NCBI GenBank assembly: GCA_025642075.2
Contig: JAODUO010000883.1
Span: 230,001 to 294,000 of the forward strand
Direction: 5' to 3'
From: Ridgeia piscesae
Lineage: Eukaryota; Annelida; Polychaeta; Sabellida; Siboglinidae
Length of the DNA stretch: 64,000 bases
The notes below the pieces were generated by a model that had not been told where the DNA came from, did not search any database, and saw only the letters and a list, made by a program, of their open reading frames with translations. Shown here piece after piece: positions 1 to 12,950 of the stretch (position 1 is its first letter; the number at the start of each line of letters is the position of its first letter). The position numbers and the translations under genes are program-made.

Positions 1-1470
1 TATAGTAATAATTGAGCCCTTGATGGTTTGGGGCCTGGGAGGACAATTTACCATCATCGATCGTTAATCAACCCTGCATAGGGTCTATAGTATAAGCTCT
101 ATTTACACTTCGGCGTGCATGCATAAATTATACATGTAGGCCCTATATACATACATATGTTTTAGTCGTACACATAAAATAATGTCGTTAGTCTTACTAC
201 TCACATGCGGTGAAATGACACGCGATATTTTCGCTTGCCCAACAGGCGAAACATTGCACGCGTCGTTAATGTTGGAGTTTGGCGCGGGCCTGTAAAAAGC
301 TGCTGGTTTATTTATAGCGTCCGTCGCTGCTCAGCGTTCATGGCTGAAGCTAGTCTGTAGGTGCTCCGTGCCATATGCCAGCTTATTATTTCAACCTGTT
401 TGTTCCGTTTATACGCAGTATCTGTAACACTGGCACAACATGCGAGGACGAAAGGGGTTCTTCTCACTCTTCACGAGTTTGCCAGAACACCAGGAGGTAA
501 GGTGGCGTTTGTTATTCGTTTGTTGTCGGCAGACATAATCCAACGGGCACGTGGCACGGTCCTTGGCGGCCTTTTCGTCCCGCGGCACTGACATTCGCCT
601 TATCAACGGCACCCTGCTGGCGTGCTTTCAAGTGGCCGAATGCATGTGTAAATGATGTTTACAAATAAACCATGCAATCGTCGATACTTAGATGACAAGC
701 ACAGTTCACCAACATTTTGTAAATAATGGCTATTGCCGTTTTGAGGCCGAAAGCCAGGCGATCATAAACACGTCAATCATTGTCATTTCCCACCACTTCT
801 CTCGGGAATTCCTCTACTAGAATTCATGGAAACTTATACTGTCGTGTATCACTTAGATGAGTCTTTTATTTCTCACGAAGAACGATTATTGTCAGTTTAG
901 GTTGTCAGTAATTTGTAACGTACTGGGGCAGCTGTATTGTATGACCTAATTTCGCCAGCCTCCCGTGACCTCAACCGACGTCACCGGCTCGGGTCACGGC
1001 CCTGGATAAAGTAGGCGACACGTTCCGTTTCCACGGAAACCATAAAACCAACCCAAAGGTCGCGTGACAGTAGATATTATGTACTATGAATTAACATACT
1101 TTTTATAAGTGATATAGGTCAAGCCCCCAGTGCTCTTGGTTTGTCCTTGGTTGTTTTTTATTTATTAACTAGTGTAACTATACATTTCTGAATCTAGGCT
1201 TTAGCACATCTTTCAAAAATAAAGGTCCCAGCCCCAGGTGTCATGGGTCAGTATTGAGAATCATAAACTAAACATGTTTTTAGTCAGGACACCAATATAA
1301 GAACATCAGCATGAAAGTATAATTTAATTGTGGAATGTATATAAATTATTAAACGTTTTGCATAAAACCACTCTGAATGATGTACATAGACATGGGTGGA
1401 AGATGGTAATTCATTAGCTATATACATAAATTGTTATACAGATTTTAAGTATATCTCTTCAGATGCACCA
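1..1470. other. No gene recognised; locally CpG-richer segment at about 230-620
   Basis: No exon found. Around 230-620 CpG is more frequent than in the surrounding AT-rich sequence, and CAGGAG|GTAAGG at about 490-500 is a good donor. This could be a promoter and untranslated first exon of the SLC6 gene, but nothing confirms it. Confidence 0.2.
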
Positions 1471-1471
1471 T

Positions 1472-1775
1472 AGCTTTATGCAGAGACCCGTCAACCCGTC
1501 ATTTGGATGGGTAAAAACCGTTGTGGACAGTAGAAATATGGGTGGATAGGTGGTGGACGGGTAAAAATGAAGGAGCAAAAAAGGTGTTCTAAAACCATAG
1601 ATATTGTCAGTTATGTCTTAGAAGTGAGTATAAATGGTGTCACACATGTGTTTGTGTCCATTTCAGGTCATCAGAATTTTTTTTTAAGTTTGTAAACTGG
1701 CTTAACAGTTAACATCCAAGTCTCAACCAAAACATGTGTGACTGGCAATAATTTGGTCCTGCATAAAGCCCTGGG
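1472..1775 (+). mobile_element. MITE-like dispersed repeat, family P, copy 1
   Basis: It starts with CTTTATGCAGAGACCCGTC and ends with a near-inverted TGCATAAAGCCC. It contains the signature ATTTGGATGGGTAAAA...GTGGACGGGTAAAAATGAAGGAGC. Related copies lie at 9.28, 13.9, 14.25, 21.35 and 40.7 kb. Confidence 0.6.
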
Positions 1776-1826
1776 ATGCACTAACAGATTGTTTGTTTTC
1801 TTGGACTGGTTTTACTCACTCATCTA

Positions 1827-2043
1827 TCTCATAACTGGAAATTGTAGTTTTTAAACAGTTTACTACAAACTTATGTATGTGTTTTGCAATCACAGACAAT
1901 TTGTAGACATGTGATATACTATTTTATGTTCTTTATTATCTCATAACTGGAAATTGTAGTTTTTAAACAGTTTACTACAAACTTATGTATGTGTTTTGCA
2001 ATCACAGACAATTTGTAGACATGTGATATATAATTTTATATTC
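1827..2043. repeat. Two-copy 112-bp direct tandem duplication
   Basis: A segment starting TCTCATAACTGGAAATTG occurs at 1,827 and again at 1,939, nearly identical throughout. This is a young single duplication. Confidence 0.9.
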
Positions 2044-4127
2044 TGTATTAAGTAAGTCAAATCTGCTCATTCAAGCGTCACCTTTGTTACATGTAAAAAT
2101 GTGCAGTTGTTTAAGATTTGGTGCATTCCAAGCCTTGCCTTGCATGCAGCCATTGAGGCAGGGTCTTGAACGTGTCAGGTGTCTTAGTAATGGTAGATGT
2201 GAAGACCAGGGTCTCAGTATTGTCAAAAATACTATGCACTGATAATTTCAGCCATCTCATTATGACGTGTGATAATATAATAAAAATGTGTTGGTAAAAA
2301 ATTGCTCTAGCGTGAAATACTAGTTAATGCTAGGTGTATTTCAGAGGGAAATGACTGAATTAAAAAATTGCCAAGTTTTTAAAATCCTAGATGTTGGATC
2401 ATTAAGTGTCCAGAATAAATGTTTTTGAGTAACGTTGATTGTGTTCTTTCATCAACCACGGTGGCAAACAAATCAGAATTTGGCATGAATTTGCATATAG
2501 GAAATGGCCTGCATCAATGCTGCGAGCACACGTGGAAGTTTGGATAAATAGCAGCCACGGAAGCTGAATGGATCATTATGATATGCTGCGTGGCATTCCA
2601 TCTACCAGGGATTAATCCTTCATCTACATGTCCAGAGCATAAAAGCAATTTCCCCCAAAATAGACTCAAAATGTCTGATGGTACATTTCCTTATTGCACC
2701 AGGAGAGGACGGGATTTCATGGATGGTTTTCTACTGCATGTCCATGGTCACCATTTCGAAGTGTTTCGTGTTTAAAAACAAATAGAACTTATTATATAGA
2801 GGCTCGTATACTTTCTGGCATGACCTTGACCTTGACTGATTTGCACTGTTCTGCCCTTGGGTCTGTTTTTACACCATTTTGAATAAAAACAGACAGAAAT
2901 TGCATATAAATGAATATGCCAAGGAATATGAAATCTACTGTGAGACGGTACCGCTTCGGTCATCTAGAGCATTGCTGCACAAATTAACTTTATGCCAGTT
3001 TTTCCAAGGACACACATGGCTGTCCTAAACTAGGCCATAGTGCACCCTGTTATCCAGCATGTCTGTTTTGTCTGACAGATAGCATCTGTGTAATTTGATC
3101 GCCATCTTCCTGTCAATTTATGCATCACACTAGTGTTGCTGTGACATGTTTCACAGTTCACACTGTCATTTTATTTTCCCACAGTTGCGGGTTACGCTAC
3201 GTACTACTAGTGGCTATGAACACAACTAGACAGTCTGACTAAGTAGGTACTCCAAACTCAAAACTGTCGTCACGCCTATGCAGTCAACACTGTGGATTGA
3301 CTTACTTGTGCATTGTTCTACCATCATCCATTCGCTTCATGTACATTGCTGTATAATAAAACAATATACCTATAACAGTCTGATGTATTGTCTTTGCATC
3401 TGTATGCGTTCTATTACTGGTGATGATGGATAAGTAATTTTAATTATTTTTTGGAGTGATGTACTGTCCGTTCCTCTGCTCGGCTGCTGTATAAGTTGTC
3501 CGCGTGTTTCTTGAATGAGTGACGTTTTGAAACAGCTGGTGATTCACATTAAATACATCTTCCAATGACATAAAACAAGAGATTCCAAGCCTCATTGTGA
3601 TTGTAAACTTGGCATCGTAAATACCGTGAAACTGGCAAAGAAACTTGTTTAAAAAGTATCGAATGAGTTTTCAGCAAGATAAAATTAAAATATCAAACCC
3701 ATCTCTTATCATATTATAGATAAGACTTTTCTTTGTCCGAATTTTATATGAAATAGTACTTAGATTAAATTCCGCCACGCGAATCACCAGACTGAAGAAA
3801 TGTCCTGTAGGCAAAAATTCGTTCGACGCAGCACTTGTCATGATGAGCACTGAGCGCCCGCCCCCGAACCGGCCCGGCGAACAAACATCGTTGAATTCGG
3901 CAGAATCTTCATTTGTACTTTGCATGAAGTATGTTGCCAGTAAATTTTAGGATATATATTTACTGCCAGTTGGTGTTTACTGCAGGAATATGTTTAGTAC
4001 AGTGAGAAATATTGAACTTATATGAGAGTGGTACATGTAAACAAATGCGATTTGTCTTTCGTTACGGTCCGGTCAGACTATATAAGATTTAGCTGTGGCA
4101 ATGTTCTGAAAGGAAATACATTATGAT

Positions 4128-4183
<56 letters not shown>

Positions 4184-6290
4184 TATTTTATATATGTGCA
4201 AGAAATTTATTGATGCATTGAATGATGATGACATTAAAAAAAAAAATTTGTGTGGTCACGTGATCCGAGTAAACATTCTGAGCCGGCAACTGAGCGTGGT
4301 TCGTTCATGTCATTCATTCATGAATGGTATGCTCACAGCAAACATAACTAGTCTAATCAGAATTGCACTGAACAATAATTGTGGTCTCAAAAGTTAAATC
4401 AAGGATTATTTATGCTTGCAAAAATGTGCTTCTCCGTTCTTAGCAGCCATGCAAGCTCATGTTTTCTGGAACTTGATAATTGAAGCTTGTCTTCGAATTG
4501 AGATGGGGGAAGAAAAGGCAAAAAGGGTTCCAGGGATGGGGTTCTTCCTCATGGCTTAAAATTTAAGTTAATAAAATAAATTAGTACTTATCCATATAGC
4601 TACAAACTAGATCATAATAAAATACTGTTGAGTTATTCTATCTATTGCTAGGCTCTATAAATCATACCCTTCAACTGAATGTTCTGATTCTATTTTATTT
4701 TAGGTTTTACAAAAGTAGTCAATACTGTCTGATATTTGTTTCAGTTTGTGTGAAAGGTTTATAATTAATGTGTAGTGGAACCTAGCTGCCAAGTATGGTT
4801 TTCATGTACACCACAATTTTAGTAAGAATTCAATTTATTTTTATTTCCCGTCGGTAGAGGACATTGCCAAAGTTGATGACCGCATCAATAGACCTTTCTG
4901 AGTAAAACTGTAAATATTCATGTTGATTTTACCTGTTACATGTTCCCAGTAATGGAAAGAGCTCCTTTCTCTCATTCCAATGATATATGATTCACCTTTC
5001 TAGCTTAACTAGGAGCATAGATTTGCTCGTTTTTATATATTTGAAATGGCATGTTGGAAAATAATGGCATAATAATTATAATTGGCCATTTTCAAGTTTA
5101 TATTTTTGTAAGTAGTTACTGGCCTTCCAATTTGCAAAAAATAGCCTTAAGGTAAATAGTATATAATTAATTGTTATAAGAGAAATTAATGTTAAATCAA
5201 TACTGTTTTTTTCTGTGACCTAGCTGCTCCAAAATGCAATTTCATCAATTTATGCCGAGGATGTAAAAAGCTGGAAAATAGTCAATGTTTAAAAAAATTA
5301 ATTTTCTTCTAATCAAGCCAAATAGATGAAATTTGCATCATTGTAATGAGAATAAAAAGTTCTGTATGATTATGATAGAATCCAGCATGAAGGTCTCATT
5401 TAAAAAATCAGTTTGGAGTACGTAGACTAAGGTAACTAATCCAGGGATGCCCAGGTCTATCACTAGAAATGGTAAACACCTTTCTGGGTGATTCCATTGT
5501 CTATTCTGTTGTTATTCTAACTGAAGATAATTATTATTAATGTAGTGATATGATGCAGATGTTTCACAAAGCTAAGAATATATTGTGATGCCTGCATGTG
5601 CTCATTATAAATTTTATAAATAATAGATAATTATAATAAAACAGAAATTGTGTAATTAATTCATATGATGGATAAATGCATTGAGGCTGAGGAAGGTCAG
5701 GAAAGCAGTCTATAGCTTGGATAGGACATTATATGAGCAGAACATTTAATTATGCATGTTCTGATTAAAGTGCTGTTTATTCATCATTGCAGAATGATTA
5801 ATTTTGTTGCAGCATGAGAGGCTGTCTGAACTATATTATCATTGTAAAAAGAAATGGGTCAGAGGCCCAGCTGCTCTAAGGGAGAATTCATGGAATAACT
5901 TCATTGACTTGGTATGACCTGGTGAGACTGGTACCCAGGGGTTACTGCAGGATAAACAATTTTGTTAGTTGCAAATTTTTAAACAGACACATGTATGTTA
6001 ACTCACATGTACACACAAACTACAAACACACTTGTGACACCATTTACAAAGCGTAAAATGGGTTTTATCCGTCCAAATGCCAGGTGACTACATACAGCTG
6101 TGCTGGTGTCCTACCCAAGCAAACAACACAGTGATGTTGTAATGTTACGTAATGTACTCCCTGTTATCATAGCACAGCTGTTTTCTTGAACTACCAATGT
6201 TCACATGTTGTTGTGTACGTGTTTATACATAGCTAACCTGGACTACAAAGATAACACAATTGTTACCTGGGTGAACAATGCAACAGACTC
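2044..6290. other. No gene recognised; AT-rich, one TA microsatellite
   Basis: I see no exon with splice sites, RNA gene or large repeat. A TA microsatellite occupies about 4,131-4,195. The rest is AT-rich unique-looking sequence. Confidence 0.6.
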
Positions 6291-6295
6291 ACAGC

Positions 6296-6750
6296 CTGTG
6301 TGTGCCAGCCTGTGTGTGCCAGCCTGTGTGTGCCAGCCTGTGTGTGCCAGCCTGTGTGTGCCAGCCTGTGTCGGCCAGCCTGTGTCGGCCAGCCTGTGTC
6401 GGCCAGCCTGTGTCGGCCAGCCTGTGTCGGCCAGCCTGTGTCGGCCAGCCTGTGTCGGCCAGCCTGTGTCGGCCAGCCTGTGTCGGCCAGCCTGTGTCGG
6501 CCAGCCTGTGTCGGCCAGCCTGTGTCGGCCAGCCTGTGTCGGCCAGCCTGTGTCGGCCAGCCTGTGTCGGCCAGCCTGTGTCGGCCAGCCTGTGTCGGCC
6601 AGCCTGTGTCGGCCAGCCTGTGTCGGCCAGCCTGTGTCGGCCAGCCTGTGTCGGCCAGCCTGTGTCGGCCAGCCTGTGTCGGCCAGCCTGTTTCGGCCAG
6701 CCTGTGTCGGCCAGCCTGTGTCGGCCAGCCTGTGTCGGCCAGCCTGTGTC
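6296..6750. repeat. 14-bp minisatellite (GCCTGTGTCGGCCA), about 32 units
   Basis: The first units read GCCTGTGTGTGCCA, then switch abruptly to GCCTGTGTCGGCCA for nearly all the rest, with one T variant near 6,690. All reading frames are open because of composition; I do not regard them as genes. Confidence 0.95.
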
Positions 6751-6830
6751 AGTATACAAAACAGATTTCTTATAACTGAACATTAGCAAGTATTGTTTTC
6801 TTAAACAAATAACATATTCAGTGGCAGTGT

Positions 6831-6832
<2 letters not shown>

Positions 6833-6895
<63 letters not shown>

Positions 6896-6931
6896 GGATA
6901 CTGTTCTTTGTTGAGCTTGTTAATTACAGGC

Positions 6932-6989
<58 letters not shown>

Positions 6990-7036
6990 ATTATGGATAC
7001 TGTTCTTTGTTGAGCTTGTTAATTACAGGCACAATA
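6833..7036. repeat. Duplicated (TA)n plus 46-bp flank
   Basis: Two TA tracts (about 6,833-6,892 and 6,937-6,987) are each followed by the same 46-bp segment starting TTATGGATACTGTTCTTTGT. This is a ~98-bp tandem duplication carrying its microsatellite. Confidence 0.9.
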
Positions 7037-7039
7037 TAT

Positions 7040-8870
7040 GAGGTGTCTAGCATGTGGACACAATTCCCAATGCTCTTATAAAGTGTTACGCCTGTATTAA
7101 GTCAAACATAGGTGAGAGACTTACTGCTCTATTTCTGGGAAGCATAGCCAGGCGTATGTGGACTAGTTCAATATTGTTGCAGTCATCAACACACAGATCC
7201 ACTGAACGACATGTGAATAGTGCAGTAAACAGACCCGTTGAGTTTCTTTGGCATATATCAGAGCTGACACTGACCAACTGAAGCATGTCTTCTACACAGT
7301 ATTTAGCATTTGATGTCTTTGGCACAGAGTTATGAGGCTGATGTCTTTGTGAGAGAACTGTGTCCGTCATTTAGTTCATAGTGCCTGTAACAGCTAGTGC
7401 ATCAAGTTCACGTTGTTAAATGCTAGAGTATTATGTTGCCAGGCCTGGCAGGGTCTGGCTGGTGACCCGTCTCTGCACAGAGCTTTGTTCAGTGGTTCTT
7501 AGTCAAAGGCAATACAGGGGTGTGTGTGTGGTTGACCACTATTCTAGGAGAAATTCCTCCCCTCCCATCTATTCTAGGCATCTTTGTTCCAGTTAAGATC
7601 CAGTCTTCCAACAAGTTTTATCGTATTTCCAGTTAATCATAATTTAATGTTAAAACAATTATTACTGAGTTTTTGGTTTTGTAATTGAGATTATTGTGTG
7701 GCCAGTGTAGACTAAGATTTGTGAATGCGTGTGTCCAGTAACTGCAGTATCTACAGGGACCTAATGCAGCCAAGGCATCCAGTGAGTGTTGTATTATAAA
7801 TACATACGCTGTACGACTGTCACGCTATCATCTCCACAGCATACTTGTTGACGAGTGTAGATTATCAGGTGTACTGAATGCATAATTACAGGTGTGGCTT
7901 GAAGTAAATGAACAATAACAATTCAGTTGGTGGACTGAAGTTTGGCTCGGGCTTCACGGCTATCTGACTGGACTTGTCAAGTAAAATAGGAAATGGTCAC
8001 AAGCAAGTGGCCTTGGAGGGAGGATGGGTTCAGCCCATGTTATCATAAATTAATAAATAAACAACTACCAAAGTAGTTTTATAACATACCTTATACTTTA
8101 TAATACATACCTTACACTAACATTTTTGAAATACATCAATATGACACACGAGACAGAAGTTGCTTATTTACATCAAGAAATAATAATGTTTTCGCATATA
8201 AATGTTTTAGATGCAGCATGATTAGATGTATTAACAATAGCCAAAATGATATTATTGACAAAGTCCATAGTCAGAGTCTATGTGGTTACTCCTGTTACAT
8301 AAAACAATATTTTCTCGCCACTTTGTATTGCATTCAGCTGTTCTGTACAAAATTGTTACATCTGCCGAAACCAAGCAGGTGTACGCGTGTAATTATTTAT
8401 TTATGTGTAAAGAATATATATCTTGTAAGCATGTAAAAATATGCCCATATCTAGAGATGTGCATATATCTGTATATGTTGTATGCCTAAGTAAAAATTGC
8501 CTATAATTATTTTATGTAAGTTTGAGTATACCAGTGTAAACATGTTTTAATATTATTTGTATTATTAATTGTAAACATATTCACGTTTTTTAGTATTGCA
8601 GCGGTGGCTCCCACGTTAGCGCTAGTGACATATTCAGTGTCTCACTGGGAGTCTCCCGGACCATTAATATTTGTTCGCCTTTAAATATGTATATTGATTG
8701 TGTTATGGTCAAAATAAATGATTCTGAGTTCCGAGTCCCCCAGTATATTTGGTGAGGGCTAGAAATGGGTTCAGCCAAGGCTACAGGGAGAGGGGGAGGG
8801 AGAAGGAGGAAGGACAGACGTGCAGTCAGTGTTGTACTGGCAGTCACTTCTCTGTCGTATGGCACTGACA
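7040..8870. other. No gene recognised
   Basis: Short chance reading frames only. No recognisable protein, RNA gene or repeat. Confidence 0.6.
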
Positions 8871-8874
8871 GCGT

Positions 8875-9245
8875 ACCAGGTAGCTTTATGTACCAGGTAG
8901 CTTTATGTACAGGTAGCTTTATGTACCAGGTAGCTTTATGTACCAGGTATCTTTGTGTACCAGGTAGCTTTATGTACCAGGTATCATGTACCCGGTAGCT
9001 TTATGTACCAGGTAGCTTTATGTACCAGGTAGCTTTATGTACCAGGTAGCTTTATGTACCAGGTAGCTTTATGTACCAGATAGCTTTATGTACCAGGTAG
9101 CTTTATGTACCAGGTAGCTTTATGTACCAGGTAGCTTTATGTACCAGGTAGCTTTATGTACCAGGTAGCTTTATGTACCAGGTAGCTTTATGTACCAGGT
9201 AGCTTTATGTACCAGGTAGCTTTATGTACCAGGTAGCTTTATGTA
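8875..9245. repeat. 17-bp minisatellite (TACCAGGTAGCTTTATG), about 22 units
   Basis: Nearly uniform units, with a few indel variants at the left end (8,905-8,995) and homogeneous on the right. No gene adjoins it. Confidence 0.95.
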
Positions 9246-9284
9246 GTGTCCTATCCACTCATTATGTTGATGTGTAAACCTGTT

Positions 9285-9705
9285 TTTGTCAGGTAGAAAT
9301 ATCACAGTATGTACAGTAGACAGGTAAAAGGAGCCAATCTTTAAAAATTATATCTATTGAAAATGGGTGTGACAAATGTGATCATAGGTTATTTCAGGTC
9401 ATAAGACACATAAAGAGATTTTTCCGTTTTTTTCAATTTTTCAATGCTAAAATGGGTATTTCAGTGCGACGCTGCTTGACAGAATTGAAGATGTCCCTGA
9501 GGCAAGATATCCTTGAGCGAGGCAGCGGGGAGTGTGACAAGGAGTTGATCAAGAATAGGTGGATATGGGACTGGTTATTTGCCCCATGTAAATTTTTCCT
9601 TTATTTTTCTCTCCCCCTGTCTCATCCCTGGTATGTCAGTTAGTATGCACGACCCTACCAAAAAATTTGTGTTTATCAAAAATATGATCCTGCATCAAGG
9701 CCTGT
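9285..9705 (+). mobile_element. Family P repeat, copy 2, with internal foreign segment
   Basis: It shares the GGTAAAAGGAGC and AAATGGGTGTGAC / ATTTCAGGTCATAAG motifs and a CCTGCATCAAGGCC end with copy 1. About 130 bp between 9,455 and 9,590 is absent from copy 1 and looks coding-like. Confidence 0.5.
9461..9555 (+). pseudogene. Candidate captured exon fragment inside a repeat
   Basis: TATTTCAG|TGCGACG looks like an acceptor. The following frame (RRCLTELKMSLRQDILERG, then ECDKELIKNRWIWDW) is open and protein-like, with AATAG|GTGGAT as a possible donor. The W-I-W-D-W end is suggestive, but I cannot name the family. Confidence 0.3.
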
Positions 9706-9709
9706 GCTT

Positions 9710-11150
9710 TGATATGTAAACCTCAGAAACTGCACCAGTGGAATGTCTCGTTTGGACGTTATAACTTATTAAGTGTCATGTGACTTGATCATGTCAAAAT
9801 TTTGATTTATATCTGATTTGTAAATCGTATATTTGGGAGAGCAAATAAGACGTGCTCTGTCGTTGCATGTTTGGCCACTCGCCAATCAAATGGACTCTTT
9901 CTTCGCATGTCTGGCTACTCGCTCGCTACCGTCCATAGTGTTGATTGTTATTTCACTTCCATCATAGTATTTACATTATAGATGACATTATCGCCACACT
10001 GCAACTGAAAGGTGACTGCAAATTTAGATGTAAGTAATCTAGTGGACAATGGTCATAAAATAGGATTGGGAAAAATCGCCATGAGATGCAACATTTAGTG
10101 TTCTGTATGAAGGAATTTAAAAATAAATATGTCAAATACAATGATTGTGAGCTCGCCTATCATTCCCACAAATCATCACCACGTCCGCAGGCATTGCAGG
10201 CATAACACCCAAGATGCTATATCAAGTATAAACTTTTGAAAAGCGAAAGAAGGAAGGAATCCTCTGAGGAAATGTGTGTTAGATTGAACAAGTCTTAAGG
10301 CGGGGGTAGTACCAGGAGCCAATGGCAACATTTTGTTTTTAAAACATCACAAGGTTCAAACAGTGTGACAGTGATCTTGGATGATTCTTCCGAGGATCTT
10401 TCAACATTTATGGGTTTTACAATTAATCATGATTCTTTTTTTTTTTGTATTTTGAAACATACGCAGTACAAAATGCTCGACAATTATGCTCCAAAGTAAG
10501 TTAAATCATACATACAATACACAGTGCAGTCGCACTGTTTTGTCTTTAGTTGTGGTGTGGTGTTTCAATACATCTACACATAAGATTAATTGGTTTGAGA
10601 TTGTACACTAAATTTGAAGGTGTATCACAAGAAAGCAGTCTGAAAATACACTAAGTTGCATCACAGACTGTATTTCTCCGGTTAGCCGTGCCGTGCCGTG
10701 CCGCATGCAAATGTTCCTCGGAAATGACTTGCCTCTTCTCACATGCCTGGAGTATAATATTATTTATAAAGGAGCGTATTTTGTAAGTTTGTACACACCA
10801 CCTTTGTATAAACCCGCATACATAACTAGAACATAAACAGCAGGACAGTTTCTCCTGCTCTGGGACGAGTGAGATGGATTGCCTCACTGTTGTGCTCACC
10901 CAAAATATGCCAAAACTGCCATTTCATAGCTATTTCCTGTGCCAATGCTCACTATTGACTGCACAAATACTGGTAATGCTACAAACACGTTACGTATGAA
11001 CTTGTAATTTCTTTCCCCAAAATTTGCCAGGCAGCAAGTTAATACACACATCATAATGTACCATTCATTGGTAAGCTAGTTTTTAAACTAGTTCTGGGGG
11101 CATGCCCCCTGACCCACATTGCATAGCATTGAGCCTACAGCACTTGCTCA
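9710..11150. other. No gene recognised
   Basis: No exon, RNA gene or tandem array recognised. Confidence 0.6.
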
Positions 11151-11157
11151 GTTCACA

Positions 11158-11250
11158 TACCACCTCCCCATACCACCTCCCCCATATCACCTCCCCCATA
11201 CCACCTCCCCCATACCACCTCCCCCATACCACCTCCCCCATACCACCCCC
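11158..11250. repeat. 15-bp CA/CT-rich repeat (CATACCACCTCCCCC), about 6 units
   Basis: A short pyrimidine-rich array on the plus strand with small length variants between units. Confidence 0.85.
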
Positions 11251-11384
11251 CACCATTTTACACCAGTTGGTGAATGGCACTAATACTGGTAGGCCCAACA
11301 TTAATTACTGCTATGACTGTACTCATGAATGACTCTTTATTAGATACTCCAATGCTCCTACTCATGAGCAGATGAGACTGTCAC

Positions 11385-11495
11385 TGCTATGACTGTCACT
11401 GCTGTGACTGTCACTGCTGTGACTGTCACTGCTGTGACTGTCACTGCTGTGACTGTCACTGCTGTGACTGTCACTGCTGTGACTGTCACTGCTAT
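11385..11495. repeat. 15-bp minisatellite (GACTGTCACTGCTGT), about 7-8 units
   Basis: Nearly perfect copies in non-coding DNA. Confidence 0.9.
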
Positions 11496-11499
11496 GAAG

Positions 11500-12781
11500 G
11501 TCATAGCCATAAACTGTTTAGCATGCAGATAAAATAATAATAGTTTATAGGATAATTACACGACACAAGTGAGGACGCTGTCAGATCACATTTCTTTCCT
11601 CACTTTGTAGCTTGTAATAAGTGACATCTTCTAACAGGCAACTCTATAAGCCAATAACAGCTTCAGAATTTTACTTAACATCAAGATGTAGTGGAAGTTT
11701 TATGTTTGCCACCAGTTATATTAAATCTTTTACGAACTCATTCATTCATCTATATTTAGCCTTTTATATCGTCTTCATCGGTCTGAAAACCCTTTATTTG
11801 TCAATTACTTTCGTACTGATATACATGTTAGAAGCTCGATGTACACATACTGGAGATACCTGTTGTACACATAATATTGTATTGTATTGTTTACCCTATT
11901 TTGTAATCATTATTTTAAACACTTATTCAATTTTATTTCATGACCTATTTATTAATTTTTATTACCCACTTATTTATTATTTTATGTGTACCCCATAATT
12001 GCATTAGTTTTTTTAAGTATTGTACTTTTTTATTTTTAAATTGTATTGTATTTTATGTATGTACATAATATTATGGACTATTTGTTCGAAATAACCATAC
12101 TACTACTATAAAAAGCTCTCTTAGTTTTTGCAAATGTGGACAATTTTGTATGTTGCAACATGACAAAACTACAGGGTGTCACTGTGGACTTGTACTCACT
12201 GACATCATAAAAACATGTGTCCTAAAAATAGAATTCCATGAAAACACCCTGTTGTTGTTGTTACACTGATAAATATAGTTTTGGACTCGATAAACTACCC
12301 AATCAAATGTTATGGATTTGTTTGTTTCTTACTTGCAATGTTTCAATAAGGCCAGCGGCTGTTGGCATAACAAAGAGTTGTTGACTCTCTTTGATCTGAG
12401 GACATGGAAGGAGGCAGATCTCATCACAAAAATATTCATGTTAAACATTTCGTACTTTTTTTATATAAAAATAGTATAAGGGCTAATTTCTACAAGAAAT
12501 ATACGTCACTTTCATGTATCCTCTGCCACCATCTGGATAGATTATACCTCACCTCCTCTTATTCAGTTGACACAAAATGTTGAATTTGTCATCAACTGAC
12601 ATTTTTATTCATACGTTCAAATAACAGTAATAGGAAAACAGGTAATATGGCTCATTAATCCATCATGGAAAAATGTATATAAATAGTTCTGTTTACAATA
12701 ATTATGATTGTCCATGATTTTATCCTAACAATAATCGATCACTTGTAAAAGGAGATTGCTTCTTTGCTTAAACACATAAAA
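11500..12781. other. No gene recognised upstream of SLC6 exon 1
   Basis: AT-rich sequence. No convincing core promoter or exon seen immediately upstream of 12,782. Confidence 0.5.
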
Positions 12782-12950
12782 ATGTTTCAGAACAAGACCA
12801 ATGATGTCATCAGACGTAGGCGGCGCCACTCTAGTGGGGACCGTGAGACGTGGAGTCGCAAAGTCGAGTACTTCTTTGCGGGACTCGGATATGCCGTGGG
12901 CCTCGGCAACATTTGGAGGTTCCCGTACCTGTGCTACAGGAATGGGGGAG
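12782..12950 (+). CDS. SLC6 exon 1 (N-terminus and TM1)
   Basis: It encodes a short Arg-rich N-tail (five Arg in a row, residues 11-15), then RETW and TM1 through RNGG. The donor is G|GTAAGT at 12,951, phase 1. The ATG at 12,782 is the only in-frame Met before TM1. However, the ATGTTTCAG it starts is itself a plausible acceptor ending at 12,790, in which case coding would begin at 12,791 from an upstream exon I could not find. Confidence 0.85.

Noticed and set aside
361..591. Two overlapping ~70-codon frames near the left end
   Set aside because: Low-evidence chance frames in a CpG-richer patch. No family resemblance and no splice support beyond one donor-like site.
6205..6789. Cys/Pro/Val-rich frames on both strands
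   Set aside because: Composition-driven open frames over a 14-bp repeat (period not a multiple of 3, all frames open). No splice or start context.
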